This document shows, one piece after another, positions 26,830-34,628 of a stretch of 64,000 nt of DNA. Each line of letters begins with the position of its first letter. The first letter of the stretch is position 1. The notes under the pieces were generated by a model. The model saw only the letters and a program-made list of their open reading frames with translations. It was not told where the DNA came from and searched no databases. This stretch comes from Roseiarcus sp963732155 (GTDB taxonomy: Bacteria > Pseudomonadota > Alphaproteobacteria > Rhizobiales > Beijerinckiaceae), in assembly GCA_963732155.1 (NCBI GenBank), contig CAVSYB010000015.1:62001-126000 (forward strand), read 5' to 3'. Position numbers and translations under genes: made by a program.

Positions 26830-27309
26830 GTGACGGGGAATTCGTCAGGCTTGGCGAGGCCGCGCTGCAGAACCACGCGACGAACCGGGTCGCGAAGACG
26901 CGTCCGGCTCGGGCGCCGCGCAACCGTTTCGCATGTCGTCGACCAGCGCGCCGGGTCAAGTTCGCGGCGCCAGCGCACTACGGGCAGCCGCAATTCGAAC
27001 TTCAACTCACGCCGGGCAGCAGCGTTTCGACCATCGCCCTCGAACGACTGCAACGGGGTGGATTTCGGCCGTTCGGTTCGACGACGGGGACGTTCGGAAC
27101 GGGCCGGCAACGGACGTTCATCTTCCGCGCGCCAACCGGCCGGCGGCGCGGAAGCCGATTTGTCACGGCGGCGCCTGGCGATGCGGTCCCTCTTCGCGTC
27201 GGCGCGATGGCCGCGTGGCGGGAAATCGGTTCGCGCCGCCGCGCGGTCCGCCGGCGCCGAATTCGCGATCTCGTTGCGATGATCGCTTCGCGAGCTGACG
27301 ACGCCCTCA
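26830..27309. other. Stretch without a recognisable gene
   Basis: About 480 bp of GC-rich DNA between the peptide-type operon's promoter region and the 3' end of the racemase-like gene. Several overlapping frames are open on both strands, but all translate to Arg/Ser/Ala-rich sequence without motifs or ribosome sites. Probably non-coding or decayed. Confidence 0.5.
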
Positions 27310-27978
27310 TCAATCGGGGAGCGTCGCAATGGATACGAGTCGATCGATGCTGGCCTGCACCCCGTCCAGGATCATCAAGTTCAATTCACGCCCCAGCGAA
27401 ATCGCCATCCCGGCGAACGGCGCGCCGCCGAGCAGAACCGCTTGCGCGCCGTCGACTTCGACGCTCGCCCGGGCTTGCGCCGCGATCGCCTCGCGCAGAC
27501 GGTCGCGATCCTCGATCAGTTCGGCGATTTCAAATGGAAGAAATCGAATGGCCGCCAATTGATCGCTCGCCCCGAGCCGCGCGACCTTCTCCAGAATCGG
27601 CGCTTTCATCGCCGCGGCCATCGTCACGATCGAGAATCGCCGACCGCCGGCGGACGCCGCCAGTATCCCGGATTCGCCCAGTCCGGCGATCGGCAGGCGT
27701 TTTTGGCTCCTCGCTTCCTTCAAGCCGGGATCGCCGAACGCCGCGATGACGGCGCGGGACGCGTGCGGGCGCGCGGCGATCGCGGCGAGGACCGATGGCG
27801 CGGCAAGCTCGAGATCGGCGGGCGTCCGGATCGCCGTCAGAGCGGAGTCGGCGTTGACGGCGACGACCGTCCAGGAATCGTCGAGCAGACGACGCGCCTC
27901 CGCGGCGAGCCAACCGGTCACTTCGACGCTGGCGTTCGGATTGACGATCAGCAGTTCGCGTCGATCCTTTCGCGTCAT
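27310..27978 (-). CDS. Asp/Glu/hydantoin racemase family protein (allantoin/hydantoin racemase-like)
   Basis: Member of the aspartate/glutamate/hydantoin racemase superfamily, 222 aa. It opens with LLIVNPNASVEVTGWLA, the NPN(A/T)S start of HyuE/HpxA-type racemases, and contains ...VIAAFGDPGL (in place of the usual ...CFDDPGL, so a Phe-Gly replaces Phe-Asp and the first catalytic Cys is not seen there) and VLLGGAPFAGM, where active members carry GCAGM. Both catalytic cysteines therefore appear to be replaced, so racemase activity is doubtful or altered. ATG 27978 overlaps the stop of the PuuE-like gene, implying coupled translation and a shared pathway. Confidence 0.8.
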   Translation of the reverse strand: MTRKDRRELLIVNPNASVEVTGWLAAEARRLLDDSWTVVAVNADSALTAIRTPADLELAAPSVLAAIAARPHASRAVIAAFGDPGLKEARSQKRLPIAGLGESGILAASAGGRRFSIVTMAAAMKAPILEKVARLGASDQLAAIRFLPFEIAELIEDRDRLREAIAAQARASVEVDGAQAVLLGGAPFAGMAISLGRELNLMILDGVQASIDRLVSIATLPD

Positions 27979-28898
27979 GGCGGCGATGAGGTCCGGGCCA
28001 GCCAGTGCTGCGCGATGTCGCGGCGACTGGCGATCCATGTGCGGTCTTTGGCGCGCAGGGCGCCCAGGATGCGGTCCAGCGCCCCGATGCGTCCGGGACG
28101 TCCGATCACCCTGAGATGAAGTCCCACCGACAACATCTTCGGCGCGCTGGCGCCTTCGCGATGGAGCCAATCGAAGGCTTCGATGACGTAGTCGGCGAAG
28201 TCCTCGGCGCCGCCAAAGCGGTTTGTCGCCTGAAACTGCATGTCGTTGGTGTCGAACGCATAGGGCACGACGACATGACGGCGCTCGCCAAACGCCAGCG
28301 TATAGGGCAAGTCGTCGTTATACGCGTCGCTGTCGTAGAGAAAGCCGCCCTCCTCGACGAGCAGGCGCCGCGTGTTCGGCGATGGCGCCGAGCGCGTATG
28401 CCACCCCACCGGGCGCACCCCGGTCGCTTCGGCGATGGCGGCGACCGTCGCGGCGATGCGCTGACGTTCAACGTCTTCGCTCATGCCCGCATGCGACTCC
28501 CATCGCCAACCATGGGCGGACATTTCATGCCCGCGCGCGACCGCGTCTTGCGCCAGCAGCGGCATCCGCTCGACCGCGCGGCCGCAGGCGCTGACCGTCG
28601 CCTTGACCGCATGCGCGTCGAGCAGGTCCATCACCCGCCACCACCCCGCGCGCGCGCCATACTCGAAATGGCTGTCGAGGCAGAGGTCGGGCAATCCGAC
28701 AAGGCGATCCTCGACTTCGTAAACCGCCTCGTTGCGATCGTCGCCGTCGGACACCGCGAATTCCGCACCCTCCTCGAAATTGACGACGAGCGATACGGCG
28801 ACGCGCGCCTCGCCGGGCCAATGCGGTTGCGGCTTGACGCCCCCGTAGCCCCAAAAATCCCGGCCGGCCCGCGCGGACCGCGAGTCGATGGTCGTCAT
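27975..28898 (-). CDS. Polysaccharide-deacetylase-fold protein, PuuE-type allantoinase family
   Basis: NodB-fold protein of 307 aa closely resembling the cofactor-independent allantoinase PuuE: near the N-terminus WGYGGVKPQPHWPGEARVAV and NFEEGAE, then EYGARAGWWR, ARGHEMSAHGWRWESH, NTRRLLVEEGGFLYDSDAYNDDLPY, YAFDTNDMQF and KMLSVGLHLRVIGRPGR. PuuE opens the hydantoin ring of allantoin. Close relatives of unknown substrate exist, so the precise ring opened is uncertain. Overlaps the permease gene upstream and the racemase-like gene downstream by 4 bp each. No signal peptide, so it acts in the cytoplasm on a substrate delivered by the adjacent importer. Confidence 0.85.
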   Translation of the reverse strand: MTTIDSRSARAGRDFWGYGGVKPQPHWPGEARVAVSLVVNFEEGAEFAVSDGDDRNEAVYEVEDRLVGLPDLCLDSHFEYGARAGWWRVMDLLDAHAVKATVSACGRAVERMPLLAQDAVARGHEMSAHGWRWESHAGMSEDVERQRIAATVAAIAEATGVRPVGWHTRSAPSPNTRRLLVEEGGFLYDSDAYNDDLPYTLAFGERRHVVVPYAFDTNDMQFQATNRFGGAEDFADYVIEAFDWLHREGASAPKMLSVGLHLRVIGRPGRIGALDRILGALRAKDRTWIASRRDIAQHWLARTSSPP

Positions 28899-29776
28899 GG
28901 CGCGCCGTACACGTCGCGCGCGTCGCGCGCCGACTGTTCGCGCGGCATCCACTCGGTCAACCGTCGCGACGCCCGCTCGAACAGCGCATAGGTGATCGCC
29001 GCGTAGAGAAGGAGAATGAGCGCCACCAGGAACATGCGATCCACATAGCCGAAATATTGGGAATAGACGATGATCTGGCCGAGCCCGGTCTGCGCGCCGA
29101 GAAACTCGGCGGCGACCACCGCCGTCCAGGCCATGCCGAGACCGAGCAGAATGCTGGAGCGCAGCTCCGGAAACATCGCCGGGAGAATGACGGTGCGGTA
29201 GATCTGCAAGCGGCTGGCTCCCTGGGTGCGGGCGTAGTCGACGTAGATGTCGGAGACGTTGCCGACGGCGTTCACCGTGCCGGTGAAGAAGATCACGCTG
29301 ACGGCGAAGGCGACGAAAAGCATCATCCCCAGATAGGTCGCGCCGAACCACAGCTGAAACATCGGGATCAACGCCATCATCGGGAATGTGCGCAGGATCT
29401 GCCCCGGCAGCGCCACGATCCGCCGCGACCACCTCGACCATGAGACCGCCAGCCCCGAGATCAAGCCGACGGCCGCGCCAAGCGTCAGACCCGCGAAAAG
29501 CCGCAGGCTGGTGTCCCAGGAATTGCTGAGCACGGCGAGCGCCGCCCCGGCGTAGGTTCGCGCGCCGCCTCGTGCGACCGCCTCGACGCCGAGGCCGCCT
29601 TGCCAGTAGTCGGCCAGACTCAGGAAAGTGCGGGTGAAGACGATCTGCCATCCCGGCACCATCGGCTCGCCGGGCACGGACTCATAGGGAATCAGGATCG
29701 ACGCCAACTGCCAAAGCGCCGCCAGAGCGACGACGACTCCGGCGCTGGTCAGCCGCTGGACGGTCGCGCGGCTCAT
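28895..29776 (-). CDS. ABC transporter permease, nitrate/sulfonate/taurine type
   Basis: BPD_transp_1 permease of the SsuC/TauC family, 293 aa, with six predicted helices and the EAA loop YARTQGASRLQIYRTVILPAMFP. GLGMAWTAVVAAEFLGAQTGLG is the family's most conserved segment. Overlaps both neighbours by 4 bp (ATGA). It pairs with the second permease at 30571-31389; two different permeases around one ATPase suggest a heterodimer. Confidence 0.93.
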   Translation of the reverse strand: MSRATVQRLTSAGVVVALAALWQLASILIPYESVPGEPMVPGWQIVFTRTFLSLADYWQGGLGVEAVARGGARTYAGAALAVLSNSWDTSLRLFAGLTLGAAVGLISGLAVSWSRWSRRIVALPGQILRTFPMMALIPMFQLWFGATYLGMMLFVAFAVSVIFFTGTVNAVGNVSDIYVDYARTQGASRLQIYRTVILPAMFPELRSSILLGLGMAWTAVVAAEFLGAQTGLGQIIVYSQYFGYVDRMFLVALILLLYAAITYALFERASRRLTEWMPREQSARDARDVYGAP

Positions 29777-30555
29777 CGCGGCGCCGTCCCGTCTTGCACC
29801 AGCTCGCTCAGTCCGAGATGTCGCAAGAGCACTTCCTTGTGGCCGACCGCCTCGGGCAATGCGAGGCTTTCCACCGTGCGCGGCCGGACCAGGGTGATCC
29901 GTCGGTCGTCGACGATGCGGCCTTCCTTCATCACGACGATCCGATCCGCCAGCAGCATCGCCTCATCGACGTCGTGGGTGACGAACAGCACGGTCGGCCG
30001 ATGCTGGCCCCAAAGATTCAGCAGCAACTGATGCAGTTGCAGTTTGGTCACGTAATCGAGGGCCCCGAATGGCTCATCCATCAACAGGACGCGCGGCGAA
30101 TTCGCGAACACGGTCGCGACGGCCACCCGCTTGAGCATGCCGCCGGAGAGTTCGCGCGGCCACGACCGCTCGACGTCGCCGAGCCCGACCTGCCTGAGGT
30201 ATCGGCGCGCGATCTCCGCGCGCTTGGTCTTCTCGACGCCGCGGCATTTAAGTCCATAAGAGACGTTGTCGATCGCTCGCATCCACGGGAACACGCTGTC
30301 TCGCTGAAACACCAGCCCCCGTTCGGGCGAGGGGCCGGCGATGGCGACGCCATCGACGTCGATGCGGCCGCGGCTCACCGGAATGAGCCCGGCGACCAGC
30401 TGCAGCAACGTCGTCTTGCCGCAGCCCGACGGTCCGATCAGGCAAACGAACTCGTGGGCTCGAATCGCCAGACTCACGTCCGACACGGCCTCGACCAACG
30501 CTCCGCCGGAGCGGCGGAAGAATTGCTGGACATGCTGCAGTCGGACCTCCGCCAT
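29773..30555 (-). CDS. ABC transporter ATPase, nitrate/sulfonate/taurine type
   Basis: ATPase of 260 aa with Walker A GPSGCGKTTLLQ, Q-loop FQRDSVFPW, signature ELSGGMLKRVAVATVF and Walker B VLLMDEPFGALD, as in TauB/SsuB. It is the only ATPase of this importer and lies between its two permease genes. GGAG lies about ten bases before ATG 30555. Confidence 0.93.
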   Translation of the reverse strand: MAEVRLQHVQQFFRRSGGALVEAVSDVSLAIRAHEFVCLIGPSGCGKTTLLQLVAGLIPVSRGRIDVDGVAIAGPSPERGLVFQRDSVFPWMRAIDNVSYGLKCRGVEKTKRAEIARRYLRQVGLGDVERSWPRELSGGMLKRVAVATVFANSPRVLLMDEPFGALDYVTKLQLHQLLLNLWGQHRPTVLFVTHDVDEAMLLADRIVVMKEGRIVDDRRITLVRPRTVESLALPEAVGHKEVLLRHLGLSELVQDGTAPR

Positions 30556-30570
30556 CGGGCGATCGCTCCT

Positions 30571-31389
30571 TCAGAGGCGCGCCGTGCGCCGCCATCGCGT
30601 GATGAAGCCGAATATTCCCGCGATCGCGACATCGAAAGCGACGGCGACGGCGGCGAGCGCGATGATCGCCGCCGCCACCATTTGCGTGTCCATGTCGGCG
30701 GCCATCGCCTGAATCACCCTGCCGATGCCTTTGGGGGCGCCGAGCAACTCCGAGAACGCTTCGAGACCCCACGCGCCCGCCAGCGCGATGCGCACGCCGC
30801 CGAAGACTTCGGGCAGCGCGCCCATCAGGTAGACGTCGAGAACAATTCTCCTCGGGCTGGCGCCGAGCGTTCGACCGGCCGCCACATAGATCGGGTCGAG
30901 GTTGGCGGCGGCGCGTTGGGCGAACAGGTAGACGATGGTGATGTCGTAGAGAATCAGCAACGCGATCTGCGCGCTGCAACTCGTGCCGAACCATATCAGG
31001 AAGAACGGCGCGGTCACCAGGATGGGAATTGTCCCCGCGGTAAGCGCGATGGGATCGGCGACGGCGCGAAAAAGATCGACGCGAGCGCTGGTGAATCCAA
31101 GCGTGATCCCGACGACGCACGAAACGACGAGCGCGATGAGGACGTTCGATATCGTGTACAGGAGATTGGCGGCGAGGCCGCCGTCTCCGAGGTGATAATT
31201 GGCCAGATACCGGGACGAGAAGAAATTCTGCGCAATCGTCACGGCCACGCCGCCGGGCGGCGGCAGAGCCACGTGGGACACCAGCCGAAACTGCGACAGC
31301 CCCCACCACAAGGCGATCAACGCCAGCAGCCCGAGGATTCCCAACGGGTCGATCGGCAGGCGCGGGGCGCCCAGCGAGATGCGGGCCAT
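30571..31389 (-). CDS. ABC transporter permease, nitrate/sulfonate/taurine type (second)
   Basis: SsuC/TauC-like permease, 272 aa from ATG 31389; the upstream in-frame extension is Arg/Asp-rich shadow sequence. The EAA loop reads AAGRTLGASPRRIVLDVYLMGALPEV and the segment ALAGAWGLEAFSELLGAPKGIG is conserved. Its stop is 15 bp before the ATPase start. The 210 bp between it and the binding-protein stop hold no recognised gene. Confidence 0.9.
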   Translation of the reverse strand: MARISLGAPRLPIDPLGILGLLALIALWWGLSQFRLVSHVALPPPGGVAVTIAQNFFSSRYLANYHLGDGGLAANLLYTISNVLIALVVSCVVGITLGFTSARVDLFRAVADPIALTAGTIPILVTAPFFLIWFGTSCSAQIALLILYDITIVYLFAQRAAANLDPIYVAAGRTLGASPRRIVLDVYLMGALPEVFGGVRIALAGAWGLEAFSELLGAPKGIGRVIQAMAADMDTQMVAAAIIALAAVAVAFDVAIAGIFGFITRWRRTARL

Positions 31390-31599
31390 GATGCGATCTT
31401 CCGCCGGCTGCGCGCGATCGTCAATGCAGGCGTCGGGCCGCGGCCCGACGGCCTTTGCGTCCGACGCCAGGCGCCGCGTCGCGCCGAAACGGCGCGTCGA
31501 ATCGCCGTCGCCCGCCGGGTCGAAGGCCGCCGGCGCCTCGTGGGGACGGGCGCCGACGGCATGGGCGATGTGTCGATGGCCGCCGACCAAAGCAGCCGG

Positions 31600-32913
31600 C
31601 TAATTCGCCAGCGCGGCGGTCGCCAGCCGGTAGGAGTCGAGGAAATCGTCCCAGTCGTAGAACTGATGGGCCTTGGCGACCAACGCCTGCTTGTCCTTGG
31701 AAAGCGCGGCCTTCTGCGCCTTGTCGAAAAGCGCGTCCGACTTTTTCTTGTAGTCCGCCATTTCGTTGTACATCGGAGCGGCCCACACCACCTCCTCCGG
31801 GGTGATGCCGGCGGGGATGGTGCCGGCCGCTTCGAACGACTTGATGAGGGCGCCCATCGAATTGCCGAAATATTCGGAAGCCTCCTTGTTGACGAAGTAC
31901 TTCGTCTGCTCGTCGAACGGGACGAACGGATCGAGGTGCTCGACCGTGCGCTGAACCCCGTTCGCGTCGAGCGAGGTTCCCGCGACGCTGTTCAGATAGG
32001 GCGCGTAGACGCCGAAAAGCGAGGGGTCCTTCTTGAGCGCGTCGAAGATGCGGAACACCACCGAGGCGAAGCGCAACATCGTGGTCTCGTGGCCGTTGAT
32101 GTAATCGGCGGTCGCCGCCCAGCCGTTGTTGAACACCAGCGGCTCGAACGGCGAATCCACGCCGCCGGGTCCGAACTTCAACAGTTGCGCGCTGTCGTAG
32201 ATCGGGGTCCATCCGGCGTCGAGCAGCGTTTGCGCGATCGGCGCCCCCACCGGGTGCAGGAAGTCGAGTCGGCCGCTCTTGGCGAGCAGCAGCATCTGCG
32301 AGTCTTCCATCGTGACGTAGTTCGGCAGTTCGAGCCCCGCCAGCTTGAACGGGACCTCGGTGAACTCTTTCTCCGAGACCGACGTGGGAATGTAGACCGT
32401 CTTGCCGATCAATGGCTTGAGCGCCTCGGCCAGCCCGGTTTTCAGGCTCACTCCGGGGGTCATGTAGTCGCTGAGCCTCTTCAATCCGAGCTTCGGATTG
32501 GCGAACATCACCGAGCCCGAGAAGGTGACGGCGAACCCGGCGCACTTCAACTGGTCGGTGCTCTTGTAGGAGGGCAGCAGATTGCTGCACGTCGCCGAGT
32601 TGATGTCGACCTGCCGATTCAGCAGCAGCGACACCCACTGATTCTCGGTGGTCTTCAAGCCGTTGGGCTCCGGCGTGATGGTGATGCCGACGTCCTTGAA
32701 CCAACCCTTCTCGATGCCGATGACGTAGAAGGTGTTGTCGGCGTAGGGACGCATCCCGAAGGACACGCTGACGCTCGGAATGTCGGTTCCCGGCTCCGGG
32801 GCGGCCGGCGTATAGGTGGTGGTCGAGGAAGCATGGGCCGCCGAAGCCGCAAAGACCAACGCGGCGGCGACGAGCACGGACGAGGACGGGCGGGCAGGAC
32901 GCCATGTCGACAT
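31600..32913 (-). CDS. Periplasmic substrate-binding protein, NMT1/taurine type
   Basis: Receptor of the importer, 437 aa, with a Sec signal (VLVAAALVFAASAAHA, cleavage before SSTTTY). The mature N-terminus DIPSVSVSFGMRPYADNTFYVIG leads into EKGWFKDVGITITPEP, the signature of NMT1-like receptors for nitrate, taurine, sulfonates or pyrimidine precursors. It is longer than TauA or SsuA (about 320-340 aa). Start ATG 32913 follows AGGAG by seven bases. Divergent from the GntR gene, with three TGTGCACA-type palindromes between them. Confidence 0.9.
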   Translation of the reverse strand: MSTWRPARPSSSVLVAAALVFAASAAHASSTTTYTPAAPEPGTDIPSVSVSFGMRPYADNTFYVIGIEKGWFKDVGITITPEPNGLKTTENQWVSLLLNRQVDINSATCSNLLPSYKSTDQLKCAGFAVTFSGSVMFANPKLGLKRLSDYMTPGVSLKTGLAEALKPLIGKTVYIPTSVSEKEFTEVPFKLAGLELPNYVTMEDSQMLLLAKSGRLDFLHPVGAPIAQTLLDAGWTPIYDSAQLLKFGPGGVDSPFEPLVFNNGWAATADYINGHETTMLRFASVVFRIFDALKKDPSLFGVYAPYLNSVAGTSLDANGVQRTVEHLDPFVPFDEQTKYFVNKEASEYFGNSMGALIKSFEAAGTIPAGITPEEVVWAAPMYNEMADYKKKSDALFDKAQKAALSKDKQALVAKAHQFYDWDDFLDSYRLATAALAN

Positions 32914-32979
32914 TGATCGCTCCTGAATTTTGCTGGCCGAAGACAAGCGCGGTAGGACGCAAGCAATGATGGCGCCAAT

Positions 32980-33088
32980 TGTGCACAGCTTCTCTAAGCC
33001 TTTCGAATAACATAGATAATGTGAGAGAATTCAACCGGCAGTCCTCGCGTCGATGAAACTGTGCACATTTATCCCGCAGAGTGCGCAC
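32980..33088. promoter_or_regulatory. Three TGTGCACA-type palindromes, candidate GntR operators
   Basis: TGTGCACA occurs at 32980-32987 and 33060-33067, and a variant GTGCGCAC at 33081-33088, the last two centred 21 bp apart, in the region between the divergent binding-protein and GntR genes. Two copies continue into an ACATTT flank. The last copy lies about 36 bp before the GntR ATG. The placement fits repression or autoregulation by that GntR protein, which is inferred. Confidence 0.5.
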
Positions 33089-33124
33089 ATTTTTTCGCCA
33101 GCGCGGACGCCGGCGGGGGAGCGA

Positions 33125-33976
33125 ATGACGCGCCGATCCGACAGCAGGACGCTCAAACGACGCCCGCCGGCCAGGCGCGACGGGGCAGCGATCGACGACG
33201 CCGTTCACGCGGCCCTGTCGCGGGCGTTGTTCGAGGGTCGACTGGCGCCGGGGTCGAAGCTGCCCGAGCACCGTCTGGCGACCATTTTCAACGTATCGCG
33301 CGAGCGCATCCGCAAGGTCTTGCATCGCCTGGTCGCCGAGCGACGGCTCGAAGCCATTCCGCAGCGCGGAACGTTTGTTCCCAATCCGTCGCCCGAGGAG
33401 ATTCGAACCGTCTATCGGGCGCATCGCGTCTTCGAGGCGGGGGTTCTGACCCAACTCGTGCGGGAGCTGGACGACGCGATACTATCGCAAATCGACGCGC
33501 ATCTCAGCGAAGAGCGCGAGGCGGCGTCGCGAGCGGACCGGGCGGCCTCCGTCCGGTTGTCGGGCGCCTTTCACATGCTGCTGGTCGACTCGCTGGGCAG
33601 CGCCGAATTGTCGCGCTTTCTTCGCGAGCTGCTCGCGCGCTCGTCGCTGATGGTTTCGGCCTTCGAGCCGGCTCGGCTTTCCTTGTGCGGCGTCGACGAA
33701 CACGCCGCGATCGCCGAGGCGCTGAGGTCGCGCGACGCCGAACGCGCCATTGCTTTGTCCGGCGAGCATTTCACCCATATCGAGCATCGCCTCGCGCAGG
33801 GCATCGTCGAACGCTTCGAACGCAGCATCGAGGACGTCTTGCAGCCTTTCGTTGTTATCGCCGGCGGCCCGGCGGAGACAGAGAAAAGTCAGGGAAAGGC
33901 AGGAGCGCAACCAGGCCGGTCTTCGTCAAGCTCTGCGGTCGACAGGCAGGCCGGGCGGCGACGTCAGGGCGGTTGA
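33125..33976 (+). CDS. GntR family transcriptional regulator (FadR/FCD subfamily)
   Basis: Regulator of about 283 aa from ATG 33125 (GGGGGAG just upstream); the longer start at 33053 would read through two of the palindromes. Winged helix: LFEGRLAPGSKLPEHRLATIFNVSRERIRKVLHRL. FCD domain: RVFEAGVLTQLV, SGAFHMLLVDS and the DEHAAIAEALRSRD metal-site helix. The FCD fold ends near VVIAGG; the last 38 residues (Gln/Ser/Arg-rich) are unlike the family and lie against the IS110 remnant at 34097, so the native C-terminus may have been replaced. It is the likely regulator of the divergent ureide-type importer. Confidence 0.9.
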   Translation: MTRRSDSRTLKRRPPARRDGAAIDDAVHAALSRALFEGRLAPGSKLPEHRLATIFNVSRERIRKVLHRLVAERRLEAIPQRGTFVPNPSPEEIRTVYRAHRVFEAGVLTQLVRELDDAILSQIDAHLSEEREAASRADRAASVRLSGAFHMLLVDSLGSAELSRFLRELLARSSLMVSAFEPARLSLCGVDEHAAIAEALRSRDAERAIALSGEHFTHIEHRLAQGIVERFERSIEDVLQPFVVIAGGPAETEKSQGKAGAQPGRSSSSSAVDRQAGRRRQGG

Positions 33977-34096
33977 TTCGGCGCCTCGACTTCATCAGAA
34001 GCGAGGTGTTGGAACGGCCCGATTGCGCCGCTCCTGCGCTGGACCAGCGTGGCTGTCCGGACCATCGCAGGCGAAGGGAATACATCCACGCAGATT
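33977..34096. other. Intergenic DNA before the IS110 remnant
   Basis: Short non-coding DNA between the GntR stop and the start of the IS110-like fragment. It probably contains the left non-coding part of the former element, but no terminal repeat can be made out. Confidence 0.35.
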
Positions 34097-34215
34097 GTGA
34101 CTACGATCGGCCTCGACCTCGCCGCATCGGTGCTCCAGGTTCACGGCGTCGATGCAGAAGGCGTCGTTGCGGCGGGCCAAGATCATTGACGTCTTCACCT
34201 GCAAGCTCAGAGAGA
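34097..34215 (+). mobile_element. IS110-family transposase remnant (N-terminal fragment, frameshifted)
   Basis: From GTG 34097 the translation VTTIGLDLAASVLQVHGVDAEG matches the N-terminal DEDD/RuvC-like start of IS110 transposases (first catalytic Asp in GLDLA). It meets a stop after about 30 codons. The continuing similarity (SLRRAKIIDVFTCKL, compare the RRAQVLxFFxKL region of the family) is in another frame starting near 34155. Nothing of the rest of the ~340-aa transposase remains. It is a dead fragment, not a mobile element. Confidence 0.6.
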
Positions 34216-34628
34216 AGCTGTCAAACGCGAGCGGCGGCCTCGATTGCATCGTGACCGTCCGGGGCCGCGGCCACGCCCTTCGAGAACCAGCCAGGCAGCC
34301 GGTCGCGCGCCGACCCGATTACGCCCTATTCATCCAATTTCTCATTTCGGGAATTCGGCGCAAATGGCGCCGCAAGGAGCGCGATCCGGGACGTGGGTCC
34401 GCCTTCGCGCGTGAGGCCTGAGGCCAAGCCCTCCGCTCGGATGCCGAACGGGGAGGAAGGGGCTCATTGGCAAGGGGTTATTTTGGTCGCACGAGAAGAT
34501 CGTCATCGACAATCGCCGTTTCGTGTTCCGAACGCAACATCATGCGAATCGCATCGCTGTGTCGGATCAAAAAGCATGGCGAACGCGGCATAAACTTCCG
34601 GGGTTGACCCTGAGCGCCCCCTGATCGT
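34216..34628. other. Stretch without a recognisable gene
   Basis: About 410 bp between the IS110 fragment and the 3' end of the CUT1 ATPase gene. No family motif, RNA gene or terminator was identified. It is probably debris from past insertion and deletion. Confidence 0.5.

Noticed and set aside
26784..27329. A minus-strand frame of 181 codons between two clusters.
   Set aside because: Arg/Ala/Pro-rich translation without motif or ribosome site, overlapping equally long frames on the other strand.
29794..32916. A 1040-codon open frame on the plus strand opposite the nitrate/taurine-type ABC genes.
   Set aside because: It is antisense to four genes with clear motifs, and its translation is Arg/Asp/His-rich without any domain. 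Long antisense frames are normal in GC-rich DNA.
34097..34215. An intact IS110 element.
   Set aside because: Only the transposase N-terminus is visible, with a stop and a frameshift; no further catalytic motifs or ends.
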